Part shown: positions 19,459-27,683 of the stretch, one piece after another
How positions within the stretch are numbered: position 1 is the first letter of the stretch
Layout of the letters: each line of letters starts with the position of its first letter
From: Novosphingobium jiangmenense
GTDB taxonomy: Bacteria > Pseudomonadota > Alphaproteobacteria > Sphingomonadales > Sphingomonadaceae
Direction of reading: 5' to 3'
Assembly: GCF_015694345.1 (NCBI RefSeq)
Contig: NZ_JADQDC010000001.1
Span: forward strand, 372,001-436,000
Length of the DNA: 64,000 nt
The notes under the pieces: generated by a model
Databases searched by the model: none
The model's input: only the letters and a program-made list of their open reading frames with translations
What the model was told of the DNA's origin: nothing
Made by a program: the position numbers and the translations under genes

Positions 19459-19529
19459 GTGCTTGTCCCTGCTCGTGACTCGCCCGTCCGACCTCACCCG
19501 TTTGCTGCACCAAAGTTTGCGGTAGAATA

Positions 19530-19543
19530 TTGATATAGATTGC
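19530..19543. promoter_or_regulatory. FNR/FixK-like box candidate
   Basis: TTGATATAGATTGC matches 7 of 10 defined positions of the TTGAT-N4-ATCAA box. It lies in the 272-base divergent gap between the short crp/fnr gene and the hemerythrin gene. The second arm is poor, so this is only a candidate. Confidence 0.3.
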
Positions 19544-19730
19544 TTTTTCGCGACATTGCCGATGAATGGTGGACAGGGTGCGGTGGCCTGTTGGCCTGCG
19601 TGGAAAGGCGGCCTGCCGCGCCTTGGCAACATGGATCAATCCACCGGATCGGACCCCTGCCCGAGGCCATTGCCCCCCTGCAAGCCGGACACGGAAAGCC
19701 GGCAGCTACAGCCACAGGAGGCAATCCAAA

Positions 19731-21455
19731 ATGTCACCACCCAACGGGTCCAAACCCGGCGGCGAGACCTCGGGCGGGACGGCCGGACAGGCCGGCGCCA
19801 CCGCTCAGGAGGGGCAAGGCGCCAAGGAGACAGAAGGCAGCACGGCCACCCAGACCGCAACCGGCGCTGCAACCGCGCAACCGGCCCAGCCCGACAAGCC
19901 GGCTGCGGCAAAGACGGCGAAGGCTGGCGGGCAGAAGAAGGCTTCTAGCACGTCAACGGCCGGCAAGACTTCTGCCACGCAGCCCCGCAAGGGCGGCGCG
20001 ATCGAGGCGCTCAAGGCCGACCACCGCAAGGCCGAGGAGCTGTTCGCCCGCTACGAGAAGGCGGACGACAACGAGAAGCGCCAGCTGGTCCAGCAGATCT
20101 GCAAGGCGCTGACGCTGCACACGATGCTGGAGGAGGAAATCTTCTATCCGGCCTGCCGCGAGGCGGTGGACGAGGAAGATCCGCTCGACGAAGCGCAGGT
20201 CGAGCATGACAGCGCCAAGCTGCTCATCGCCGATCTGATGGCATCGGGTGGCCGGGGCGATCGCTATCGCGATGCCAAGGTCAAGGTGCTGGCCGAGCAG
20301 GTGAAGCACCATGTCGCCGAAGAAGAAGAGCCGAAGAACGGCATCTTCGCCAAGGCCATGGCCGAGGGGATCGATACCCCTGACCTGGCCGAAGAGCTGA
20401 TGGAGCTGCGCTCCGAGCTCGAAAGGGAGGACCGGCTGCCGGCCGGGCGGCCACGTGCCATCCACGTCGACGCCGGCAGGACATCAGGGGAGCAGACGCG
20501 GGAATCCTCCCGCGATCGCAACAACAATCAGTCCAATCGAGAGGAGTACCAGAACATGGCAAGCTATCAGCAGCGAGGTCAGGAACGCGACGACCAGGGC
20601 CGCTTTACCGGCGGCGGACGCAACGGCGGTGGTCGTGACTATGACGATGACCGTGGGCGTTCGTCGCGAGGGTCCGATCGTGAGCGCGACGACGACGGGC
20701 GCTTCATGAGCTCGCGCGGCGGCGGACGCGGCCGCGATGATGATGACGACCGCGGCGGGCGCAGCAGCAGCAGCCGGGGCGGTGGTCGCGATAGCGACGA
20801 CGGGCGTGGCTGGTATGGCGACAGCCGTGGCCATTCCGAAGCGGCCCGCCGAGGCTGGGACGATCGCGACGATCGCGGCAGCAGTTCGCGTTCCTCGCGC
20901 GATGATGATGACCGTGGCGGACGCGGCGGCTCGCGTTCGGGTTCGTCGGGCCGTGGCGGTCGTGATGACGACGATCGCGGTCGGGGCGACGGTCGCGGCT
21001 GGTACGGCGACAGCCGGGGCCACTCGGAAGCGGCCCGCCGGGGCTGGGACAACCCTGACCATGGCGACAGCGGCTGGTTCGGGGATTCGCGCGGCCATTC
21101 CGAAGCATCGCGCCGGGGCTGGGACAATCCCGACCATGGCCGCAGCGGCTGGTTCGGCGACAGCGAGGGCCATTCGGAAGCCGCCCGCCGCGGCTGGGAC
21201 GATCGCGATGACCGTGGCGGCAGCTCACGTTCCTCGCGCGGCCGGGACGATGACGACGATCGCGGCGGTCGCAGTTCCTCGCGCTCTTCGCGCGGCCGGG
21301 ACGACGATGACGACCGTGGTGGTCGCAGCAGCTCGCGCTCCTCGTCTTCCTCGCGCGGCCGAGATGACGACGATGATCGCGGCCGGGGTGGCTGGTTCGG
21401 CGACAGCCGTGGCCATTCCGAAGCGGCCCGCAAGGGCTGGGAAAGCCGCCACTGA
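19731..21455 (+). CDS. Hemerythrin-domain protein fused to Arg/Asp/Gly/Ser GWxGDS-repeat tail
   Basis: 574 residues, start supported by AGGAGG upstream of ATG 19731. Residues 1-85 are Ala/Lys/Thr-rich linker. Residues about 88-215 form an HHE (hemerythrin) four-helix domain with ALKADHRKAEELF, LHTMLEEEIFYP, VEHDSAKLLI and KHHVAEEEEPKNGIF, carrying the His/Glu ligands for a di-iron site that could sense O2 or NO. From residue 276 on the protein is low complexity (Arg, Asp, Gly, Ser) with five copies of a GW(Y/F)GDSxGHSEA(A/S)RxGW unit, related to KGG-type stress repeats; the last copy ends the protein. An internal ATG with its own ribosome-binding site marks the junction, suggesting two ancestral genes joined in frame or a second, shorter product. 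Confidence 0.8.
   Translation: MSPPNGSKPGGETSGGTAGQAGATAQEGQGAKETEGSTATQTATGAATAQPAQPDKPAAAKTAKAGGQKKASSTSTAGKTSATQPRKGGAIEALKADHRKAEELFARYEKADDNEKRQLVQQICKALTLHTMLEEEIFYPACREAVDEEDPLDEAQVEHDSAKLLIADLMASGGRGDRYRDAKVKVLAEQVKHHVAEEEEPKNGIFAKAMAEGIDTPDLAEELMELRSELEREDRLPAGRPRAIHVDAGRTSGEQTRESSRDRNNNQSNREEYQNMASYQQRGQERDDQGRFTGGGRNGGGRDYDDDRGRSSRGSDRERDDDGRFMSSRGGGRGRDDDDDRGGRSSSSRGGGRDSDDGRGWYGDSRGHSEAARRGWDDRDDRGSSSRSSRDDDDRGGRGGSRSGSSGRGGRDDDDRGRGDGRGWYGDSRGHSEAARRGWDNPDHGDSGWFGDSRGHSEASRRGWDNPDHGRSGWFGDSEGHSEAARRGWDDRDDRGGSSRSSRGRDDDDDRGGRSSSRSSRGRDDDDDRGGRSSSRSSSSSRGRDDDDDRGRGGWFGDSRGHSEAARKGWESRH
20539..20558 (+). promoter_or_regulatory. Internal ribosome-binding site and start inside the hemerythrin-repeat gene
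   Basis: GAGAGGAG (20539-20546) lies 9 bases before an in-frame ATG at 20556. The product from here would begin MASYQQRGQERDDQGRF, which looks like the natural N-terminus of a stand-alone repeat protein of about 299 residues. Confidence 0.55.
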
Positions 21456-21556
21456 GCTGCGGTGATGACCCTCTGACGTTCGTTACCTGATCGTCGCGCT
21501 GGCGGCCGGTCCACCTCCATGGGCCGGCCGCATTCGCGCTATACACAAACGCGAAC

Positions 21557-21580
21557 GGGCGGGGCCGCAAAGCCCCGCCC
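21557..21580. terminator. Strong GC hairpin between convergent genes
   Basis: GGGCGGGGC (21557-21565) and GCCCCGCCC (21572-21580) form a perfect 9-bp stem with a 6-base loop. It lies between the ends of the rightward hemerythrin gene and the leftward TonB receptor gene. Only short T runs flank it, so it is probably a bidirectional terminator of moderate strength. Confidence 0.6.
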
Positions 21581-21625
21581 GCCGTTTGCCGACCTGCCCC
21601 CTGCCGGTCGGCGAGGGAGCCGGTA

Positions 21626-23845
21626 TCAGAACTTCATGCCGGCACGAACGCCGTAGGTGCGCGGATCGGCCAGCTGGACCGTGCCGTTGGCGCCGGGGGC
21701 GATGGACGAGACGGTCACGTTGTCTTCGAGGTTCTTCACGAAGAGCTGGAAGTAGTAGTTCTTGTCAGGCGAGTTGTAGGTGAGGTTGGCGTCGGTCTTC
21801 GAGAAGCCCGGCTGCTTGAGCTGCTGGACGTTGGCCAGCCCCGCCAGTTCGTAGCTGGTGCTGATGCGGGTGCGGACCTGCGCATCGAGCGAGCCCACGC
21901 TGCCAAGATCGAACGTGTGGATGTAGTTGAGGTTGATCGTCCAGCGCGGCGAACGATCGAGATCGAAGCCCTTCCAGTCGCGCTCGACAGTGGCACCGCT
22001 GATGATCAGGTTCGGCTTGAAGTTGCCGTAGCGGGCATTGAGCCAGGCGACGGCGAGGTCGATCTTGTCATTGTCGCCGGCCTGGATGTTGCTTTCGAGT
22101 TCGATACCGTCAACCTTGGCGGTGGCGGCGTTGGTCGTCACCTGGCACTGACCGCCGGCCGGGGTGCAGGTGGCAACCTGGCTGACCTGCAGGTTCTTGT
22201 AATCGTAGTGGAAGCCCGAGAGGTTGACGCGGACGCCGTCGCCGAGGCGGGTCTTCACGCCCACTTCGTAGGCGGTCAGGGTTTCCGGCTCATAATAGAG
22301 CGCGCCGAGCGTGCGGTTCTGGTTGCAGCTGGCAACTTCGGCGCTGTTGCAGCCATCGTTGAAGCCGCCGGCCTTGTAGCCGGTCGAGACGGTGCCGTAG
22401 AACAGCGTCGTCGGATTCACGTCGTAGTCGAAGCCGAGGCGCCAGGTCGTCTTGCTGAACGAGCGGGCGGCATTGTTGTTCGACTTGGTATCGCCGGGAG
22501 CGTTGCAGGCCACGGTCGAGCAGGTGACGGTGTTGCCGATGCGCGACTTGTCGTCATGCGAATAGCGGATGCCGGCGGTGAAGCGCAGCGCATCAGTGGC
22601 GCTGTAGGTCGTCTGCGCGAAACCGGCATAGGACTTGGCCTTGGTCGGGTTCTGCGGGAAGCCGAAGACATAGCCGGTCGTGTTCGGCGTCGGGCTGAGG
22701 AGGCCGAACAGGTAGAAGCCGATGGCCGAGCGCTCCTCGAAGTAGTAACCGCCGACCTGGGCCTTGAGCGGGCCGTCACCGTTGGTGGCAAGGCGCAGTT
22801 CGTGGCTCTGCTGCCAGTAGGTGCCGTCGAAGCGGGTGGGGATGACGCGGGCGCCGAGGCCGCGGATGTTGATGCCGTCCTCGTGGCGTTCGAATTCGCG
22901 ATAGGAACCGAGGTAGTTCACCGTGACCGGGCCGAGGTCATAGCTGAAGTCGGCCATGACGCCCCAGGTCTTGTTGTTGCGGTCGGTACCGAAGTTCGAG
23001 GGCACGTTGAGAGTGCGCAACTCGGTCGACGAGCGGTCACCGCCGATGTAGACCGGATCGACGAAGTTGGTGGTCACGCCCGAGTAGACGTTGGTCAGCG
23101 GCAGCGCGTTGACGGTCTGGCCGCCGATGTCCGAATAGTCGGCACGGACGACGAGTTCGCCGCCACCGAGGTCGAACAGCGCCGAGCCACGGACCGACAG
23201 GTTTTCCTTGAACGGGCTGAGCTTCGAGGTGAAGCCGGTGCCGGCCTTGAGGTAGCTGTCGCGGCGGTCATAGTTCACCGCGCCGCGCAAGGCGATGCTC
23301 TCGCTTACGGGCACGTTGATCACGCCGGTAGCCTGGAAGGTGCTGTAGTTGCCGTAGTTGAGGTCGACCGAACCTTCGAACTTGTCGAGCTTGGGCTTGG
23401 CCGAGATCAGGTTGACCACGCCGGCGGTGGTGTTGCGGCCATAGAGCGTGCCCTGGGGCCCACGCAGCACTTCGATGCGGCCGATGTCGAAGAACGACAC
23501 TTCCTGCACCTGCGGACGGGCGATGTAGATGCCGTCCTGCATGAAGGCGGCCGAAGGATCGCCCTTCTCGGTGCCGTCGGTGCTGGTCACGCCGCGAATG
23601 GTGATCTGCAGGCCGTTGGCGCGGTCAATCGACAGGTTGGGCACGGTTTCGGCCAGCGCGGTGGGGTTGGTGATGCCCTGGCTGACCAGCGCGGCGCCCG
23701 ACACTGCGGTCAGCGCGACCGGGGTCTTTGAAGCGAGCGATTCGGTGCGGTTGGCGGTGACGATGATGTCGCCATTGTCGACCGGCTTGTCTGCGGCTTC
23801 CTGAGCCATGGCCGGTACCGAAACCAGCGCAAGCGCCGGGATCAA
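21626..23845 (-). CDS. TonB-dependent receptor with disrupted start
   Basis: 739 residues from a TTG at 23845. It has a TonB-box-like GDIIVTANRTE, the plug signature IEVLRGPQGTLYGRNTTAGVVNLIS, and a barrel ending in YGVRAGMKF with the expected terminal Phe. The body is intact. The natural signal peptide should include the residues before the TTG (KFHFACLIPALALVSVPAMAQ), but the well-placed ATG at 23869 is followed directly by TAA. Initiation at the TTG leaves a signal peptide of only 15 residues. The gene may therefore be silenced, weakly expressed, or affected by a sequence error. It stands alone; its upstream region carries a MatR-like site. The ligand is unknown. Confidence 0.8.
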   Translation of the reverse strand: MIPALALVSVPAMAQEAADKPVDNGDIIVTANRTESLASKTPVALTAVSGAALVSQGITNPTALAETVPNLSIDRANGLQITIRGVTSTDGTEKGDPSAAFMQDGIYIARPQVQEVSFFDIGRIEVLRGPQGTLYGRNTTAGVVNLISAKPKLDKFEGSVDLNYGNYSTFQATGVINVPVSESIALRGAVNYDRRDSYLKAGTGFTSKLSPFKENLSVRGSALFDLGGGELVVRADYSDIGGQTVNALPLTNVYSGVTTNFVDPVYIGGDRSSTELRTLNVPSNFGTDRNNKTWGVMADFSYDLGPVTVNYLGSYREFERHEDGINIRGLGARVIPTRFDGTYWQQSHELRLATNGDGPLKAQVGGYYFEERSAIGFYLFGLLSPTPNTTGYVFGFPQNPTKAKSYAGFAQTTYSATDALRFTAGIRYSHDDKSRIGNTVTCSTVACNAPGDTKSNNNAARSFSKTTWRLGFDYDVNPTTLFYGTVSTGYKAGGFNDGCNSAEVASCNQNRTLGALYYEPETLTAYEVGVKTRLGDGVRVNLSGFHYDYKNLQVSQVATCTPAGGQCQVTTNAATAKVDGIELESNIQAGDNDKIDLAVAWLNARYGNFKPNLIISGATVERDWKGFDLDRSPRWTINLNYIHTFDLGSVGSLDAQVRTRISTSYELAGLANVQQLKQPGFSKTDANLTYNSPDKNYYFQLFVKNLEDNVTVSSIAPGANGTVQLADPRTYGVRAGMKF

Positions 23846-23880
23846 GCAGGCGAAGTGGAACTTTTACATGACATTGTCCT
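23846..23880 (-). other. Broken translation start of the TonB receptor gene
   Basis: Read leftward, GGGAGG is followed 8 bases later by ATG-TAA-AAG-TTC-CAC-TTC-GCC-TGC-TTG. Changing TAA to AAA would give MKKFHFACLIPALALV, a textbook signal peptide. An earlier ATG at 23874 in another frame would rejoin the receptor frame if the four-A tract had five. So one base change (nonsense or indel) separates this from a normal start. Confidence 0.7.
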
Positions 23881-24064
23881 CCCTGGAAATACGTCTGGCC
23901 GGGACAACGCTGTCAGACACACAGGGAGGCGACGGGCACTAGCCCGACTGCCACTTTCCGCACCTCCCCGTACGCCGCACTACGTTGCGACCTTGTGTCC
24001 GAGAAGTTGCATAGACCGACTGACAGCGCAACTCAGAAAATGCACAGTGGCAGTTTATCGGCAA

Positions 24065-24080
24065 TCGTGTATGCAAATCT
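24065..24080 (-). promoter_or_regulatory. MatR-like site upstream of TonB receptor gene
   Basis: On the minus strand the sequence reads AGATTTGCATACACGA. It shares TTGCATACAC with the site in the matR-matB gap. It lies about 200 bases upstream of the receptor start and just downstream of the matR gene end. Confidence 0.4.
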
Positions 24081-24122
24081 TCCTTTTGATATGGGAACTC
24101 CATGCAAGAGGCAGGAGTGGCG

Positions 24123-24800
24123 TCAATCCGCCCCCGGAAGCAGCCGGGCAAAGCTTTCGAGAGCGCCCGAGGCATTGAACATGTGGGCGCGCATCAGCTT
24201 GGCCGCCTGCTCACCATCACCGCGCATGACCGCTTCGACCAGTTCGCCATGTTCGTGGCGCGACCGTTCGGGACGCCCGCCCTGCCGCAACTGGGCGCGG
24301 CGGAACGCGGCCATGCGCTCGCGCAGTGCCTTGGCCTGCTCGACGATGTAGGCGTTGTGGGTGCCCTCGTAGATCGCATCGTGGAAGCGCCAGTTGAGGC
24401 GATCGTATTCGTCGACATCGCCGCGCATCACGGCATAGGCCGATTCCTCGTGAATCCGGCGCAACGCGCTGCGCTCGACCGGGGTCATCCGCCACGCGGC
24501 AAGGCGTACGCACAGCGCCTCGATCTCGGCTGAAAGCTCGAACATCTCGAACACGCGCTCGGTCGTCAGCACCGCGACAACGGCGCCGCGGCGCGGCCGC
24601 ATTTCGACCAGACCCTCGGCGGCGAGCTGGCGCAGAGCCTCGCGCACCGGCGTGCGCGAGGCACCGAAGCGGTCACCCAGCTGCTGCTCGTCGAGCTGCG
24701 TGCCCGGTGCGAGGGCGCCGGTGGTGATGTCGTCGGCGAGCGCCAGACGGATGCGTTCGGAAAGCAGCATGCCCGCTGCCGCGCCTTGGTCGGAATTCAT
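24123..24800 (-). CDS. matR: GntR-family (FadR subfamily) regulator, MatR-like
   Basis: 225 residues: an N-terminal winged helix (LADDITTGALAPGTQLDEQQLGDRFGASRTPVREALRQLAAEGLVEM) and an all-helical FCD ligand domain (MFELSAEIEALCVRLAAWRM, then YDRLNWRFHDAIYEGTHN with the metal-binding Asp/His pattern). It is divergent from a malonyl-CoA synthetase gene followed by a malonate-carrier-like gene, the arrangement known for matR-matB-matC in rhizobia, where MatR represses the operon and malonate relieves it. The divergent gap contains a good operator candidate. The regulatory role is inferred from this context. Confidence 0.8.
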   Translation of the reverse strand: MNSDQGAAAGMLLSERIRLALADDITTGALAPGTQLDEQQLGDRFGASRTPVREALRQLAAEGLVEMRPRRGAVVAVLTTERVFEMFELSAEIEALCVRLAAWRMTPVERSALRRIHEESAYAVMRGDVDEYDRLNWRFHDAIYEGTHNAYIVEQAKALRERMAAFRRAQLRQGGRPERSRHEHGELVEAVMRGDGEQAAKLMRAHMFNASGALESFARLLPGAD

Positions 24801-24833
24801 GTTGATGCATGCCCAAGAGTGTGATTATTGGAA

Positions 24834-24848
24834 TCTTGCATACACAAG
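24834..24848. promoter_or_regulatory. Putative MatR operator in the matR-matB gap
   Basis: TCTTGCATACACAAG (24834-24848) has outer arms CTTG/CAAG. It closely resembles the operator I recall for rhizobial MatR (TCTTGTATACACGA; from memory). It lies 34 bases upstream of the matR ATG and 44 bases before the chosen matB start, so it could control both. Confidence 0.55.
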
Positions 24849-24892
24849 GGCCGGAGACAACCATTTCCGGCGGAGCTTTCGAGGACTCACTT

Positions 24893-26425
24893 TTGGCTGA
24901 CACCGTTGCGCAGGATATTCTCTCGCTGTTCCTTCGGCAGTGCAGCCAGAACCCGCAAGCCCCCTTCCTGATCGCGCCCGACGGCGCAGTGTTGAGCTAT
25001 GGCGCCGCACACGCCCGCGCCGCGCAACTTGCCCATGCTTTCCGCGCGAGTGGCGTGAAGCCGGGAGACCGCATTGCCGTACAGGTGGAGAAGTCGCAGA
25101 CGGCGCTACTGACCTGGTTGGCGTCGCTGCTGGCAGGCGCGGTCTATCTGCCGCTGAATACCGCCTATACCATTGGCGAAGTGCGCTATTTCCTGAGCGA
25201 TGCGCAGCCCGCGCTGCTGCTGTGCCGCAGCGAGGACGAAGCCGCGATGGCGGTCTTGTGCGCGGAAATCGGCGTGCCTTCGCTGCTGACGCTGGATGCT
25301 GCGGGAACCGGCGGTTCGCTGGTTGCGGCCGCAGACGGCCAGCCCGACAGCATCGAGCGGACCGCAGTTTCGCCGCAGGACCTTGCCGCGATCCTCTATA
25401 CCTCGGGCACCACCGGGCGCAGCAAGGGCGCGATGCTGAGCCATCGCAACCTGGCTTCGAATGCGCTGACCCTGCTCGATTACTGGCGCTTCACCAGCGC
25501 CGACCGGCTGCTCCATGCCCTGCCGATCTTCCATACGCACGGGCTGTTCGTGGCCACCAACGTGACGATCGCGGCAGGATCGGCGATGATCTTCCTGCCG
25601 AAGTTCGATGCCGACGAACTGGTGCGGCTGATGCCGCAGGCCAGCGTGCTGATGGGAGTGCCGACGTTCTATTCGCGGCTGCTGGCCCATCCCGGCTTCA
25701 CCCGGGAGCTTGCCGCCCGCATGCGCCTGTTCGTTTCCGGATCGGCCCCGCTTTCCGCCGAAGTCCACAAGGATTTCAGCGCCCTGACCGGCCAGGCCAT
25801 CCTCGAACGCTATGGCATGACCGAGACCAACATGAATACCTCGAACCCCTATGACGGCTTGCGCAAGCCGGGCAGCGTGGGGTTCCCGCTGCCGGGGGTG
25901 GACTTGCGCATTGCCGATCCGGAAAGCGGGACGGTGCTGCCGCAGGGCGAGATCGGGGGGATCGAGGTCAAGGGCCCCAATGTGTTCGGCGGCTACTGGA
26001 AGATGCCGGAGAAGACCGCCGAGGAATTCCGCGCCGACGGCTTCTTCATCACCGGCGATCTGGGGTTCATCGATGCCGAAGGCTATGTCCACATCGTCGG
26101 GCGGGCCAAGGACCTGATCATTGCCGGCGGGTTCAACATCTACCCCGCCGAGGTCGAGGCGGTGCTTGACGAGATTTCGGGCATTGCCGAAAGCGCGGTG
26201 ATCGGCGTGCCGCATGCGGACATGGGCGAGGCCGTGGTGGCGGTGGTCAAGGCGACCGATCCGTCGCTCGATGCCGATGGCGTGATTGCCGCGCTGGCCG
26301 ACCGCCTCGCCCGCTTCAAGCAGCCGCGCGCGGTGGTGTTCGTGGAGGAATTGCCGCGCAACACCATGGGCAAGGTGCAGAAAGCGCTGTTAAGACAGGA
26401 ACATGCCGGACTGTTCGCCAGGTAG
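24893..26425 (+). CDS. matB: Malonyl-CoA synthetase
   Basis: 510 residues of the acyl-adenylate family; converts malonate, CoA and ATP to malonyl-CoA. Visible motifs: P-loop-like ILYTSGTTGRSKGAML (about 165-180), the MatB-type stretch ERYGMTETNMNTSNPYDG followed by GSVGFPLPGVDLRI, the hinge region TGDLGFIDAEGYVHIVGRAKDLIIAGGFNIYP, and a C-terminal catalytic lysine in RNTMGKVQKALLR. The TTG start at 24893 is preferred because GAGGA lies 7 bases upstream and the length then matches known MatB proteins; the ATG at 24809 would place the operator inside the gene. matC follows 25 bases downstream. Confidence 0.88.
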   Translation: MADTVAQDILSLFLRQCSQNPQAPFLIAPDGAVLSYGAAHARAAQLAHAFRASGVKPGDRIAVQVEKSQTALLTWLASLLAGAVYLPLNTAYTIGEVRYFLSDAQPALLLCRSEDEAAMAVLCAEIGVPSLLTLDAAGTGGSLVAAADGQPDSIERTAVSPQDLAAILYTSGTTGRSKGAMLSHRNLASNALTLLDYWRFTSADRLLHALPIFHTHGLFVATNVTIAAGSAMIFLPKFDADELVRLMPQASVLMGVPTFYSRLLAHPGFTRELAARMRLFVSGSAPLSAEVHKDFSALTGQAILERYGMTETNMNTSNPYDGLRKPGSVGFPLPGVDLRIADPESGTVLPQGEIGGIEVKGPNVFGGYWKMPEKTAEEFRADGFFITGDLGFIDAEGYVHIVGRAKDLIIAGGFNIYPAEVEAVLDEISGIAESAVIGVPHADMGEAVVAVVKATDPSLDADGVIAALADRLARFKQPRAVVFVEELPRNTMGKVQKALLRQEHAGLFAR

Positions 26426-26450
26426 AGCGGACCTTCGGGAGGGGAATGGA

Positions 26451-27683
26451 ATGATCATCGTTTCGATCGCGATTCTCGTCGCGATCTTCGTGGCGGCAGT
26501 GTGGCTGCCGGTGAACATGGGGCTGATCGGCTTTGCCGCCGCGCTCGCGCTCGGTGTGTTCGGGGCGGGCCTGCCGGTGAAGGAAGTGCTGACCGGCTTT
26601 CCCGCCGACCTGTTCCTGACCCTGCTCGGCATCACCTACCTGTTCGGCATTGCCAGCCGCAACGGCGCGATCGACTGGCTGGTGGCGCGCGCCGCCGGGC
26701 TGCTCGGCAGCCACACCGCGTTCCTGCCGCTGCTGGTGTTCATGGTCGCCGCGGTGCTGACCGCGCTTGGCGCAGTGGGGCCGGCGGCAGTGGCCATCGT
26801 CGCACCGATCGCCATGCGCTTTTCGCGCAGCCACGGCTTCTCGCCGCTGATGATGGGCCTGCTCGTGGTCCACGGAGCGCAGGCGGGGAGCTTCTCGCCC
26901 ATCTCGATCTATGGCGGGATCACCGCCAAGGTCCTTTCGGGCAGCGGCATCGCGCCCGATGCGCAATACCTGTTCCTGGCGAGCGCCGCCTTCAACGCGG
27001 CCATCGCCGTGCTGGTCTGGGCCTTCTACGCCCGCCGCGAGGCCGCGACCGGCGCCGGGCACGAAGGCCGGGTCGAAGTGCCTGTACTAGGCCGCGAAGG
27101 CGCCTGCACCCTCGTAGGGCTGGTTGCGCTGGCCGCAGGTGCGCTGCTGTTCAAGGTCGACATCGGGTTCATGGCGCTGATGGTGATCCTTGCGCTGGCC
27201 ATCGTTGCCCCGCGCACGCAGGACGGCGCGCTCAAGCAGGTGGACTGGTCGACGATCCTGCTGATCTCGGGCATCGTCATCTACGTGACCCTGCTCGACA
27301 AGATCGGCACGCTCGATGCGATCAGCGCGATGATCGGACAGGTCGGCTCGGCCACGCTGGCGGTGCTGCTGCTGTGCTATCTCGCAGGCGTGGTTTCGGC
27401 CTTTGCCTCGTCGACCGCGCTGCTGGGCGTGATCATTCCGCTGAGCCTGCCGATCCTTGCCGGCGGGCACCTTGCCGTCATGCCGGTGGTTTCTGCGATC
27501 TGCATCGCCAACACCATCGTCGATACCTCGCCGTTCTCGACCAACGGCGCGTTGATCGTCGGCAACGTGGCCGAGGACGAGCGGCCTGCCATGCTACGCA
27601 AGCTGCTGGTCTATGCGGCTATCGTCGTCGGCATCGGGCCACTGGTGGCGTGGGCGGCGTTCGTGGGGCTGCCGAACCTCTAG
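26451..27683 (+). CDS. matC: Malonate/dicarboxylate carrier MatC-like
   Basis: 410 residues, very hydrophobic, about 10-12 membrane helices. The start MIIVSIAILVAIFV (26451) has GGGAGGGG just upstream. Features match the MatC dicarboxylate carrier family: an N-terminal helix with WLPVNMGLIGFAAAL, TGFPADLFLTLLGITYLFGIA, the mid-protein FSPISIYGGI, and the C-terminal IANTIVDTSPFSTNGALIVGN loop typical of ion-transporter (ArsB/NhaD-like) folds. It would import malonate for MatB. No malonyl-CoA decarboxylase (matA) gene is next to it, unlike the rhizobial operon. It ends in a CTAG shared with the convergent dioxygenase gene. Confidence 0.82.
   Translation: MIIVSIAILVAIFVAAVWLPVNMGLIGFAAALALGVFGAGLPVKEVLTGFPADLFLTLLGITYLFGIASRNGAIDWLVARAAGLLGSHTAFLPLLVFMVAAVLTALGAVGPAAVAIVAPIAMRFSRSHGFSPLMMGLLVVHGAQAGSFSPISIYGGITAKVLSGSGIAPDAQYLFLASAAFNAAIAVLVWAFYARREAATGAGHEGRVEVPVLGREGACTLVGLVALAAGALLFKVDIGFMALMVILALAIVAPRTQDGALKQVDWSTILLISGIVIYVTLLDKIGTLDAISAMIGQVGSATLAVLLLCYLAGVVSAFASSTALLGVIIPLSLPILAGGHLAVMPVVSAICIANTIVDTSPFSTNGALIVGNVAEDERPAMLRKLLVYAAIVVGIGPLVAWAAFVGLPNL

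Noticed and set aside
20740..21440. Repeated DNA resembling a tandem or CRISPR-like array
   Set aside because: The repeats are coding and keep the reading frame (GWxGDS units and Arg/Asp/Ser tracts). Unit spacing is irregular and there are no spacers.
21917..23731. A 604-codon plus-strand open frame inside the TonB receptor gene
   Set aside because: Shadow of the receptor on the other strand; low-complexity Val/Ala/Gly/Asp translation with no motif.
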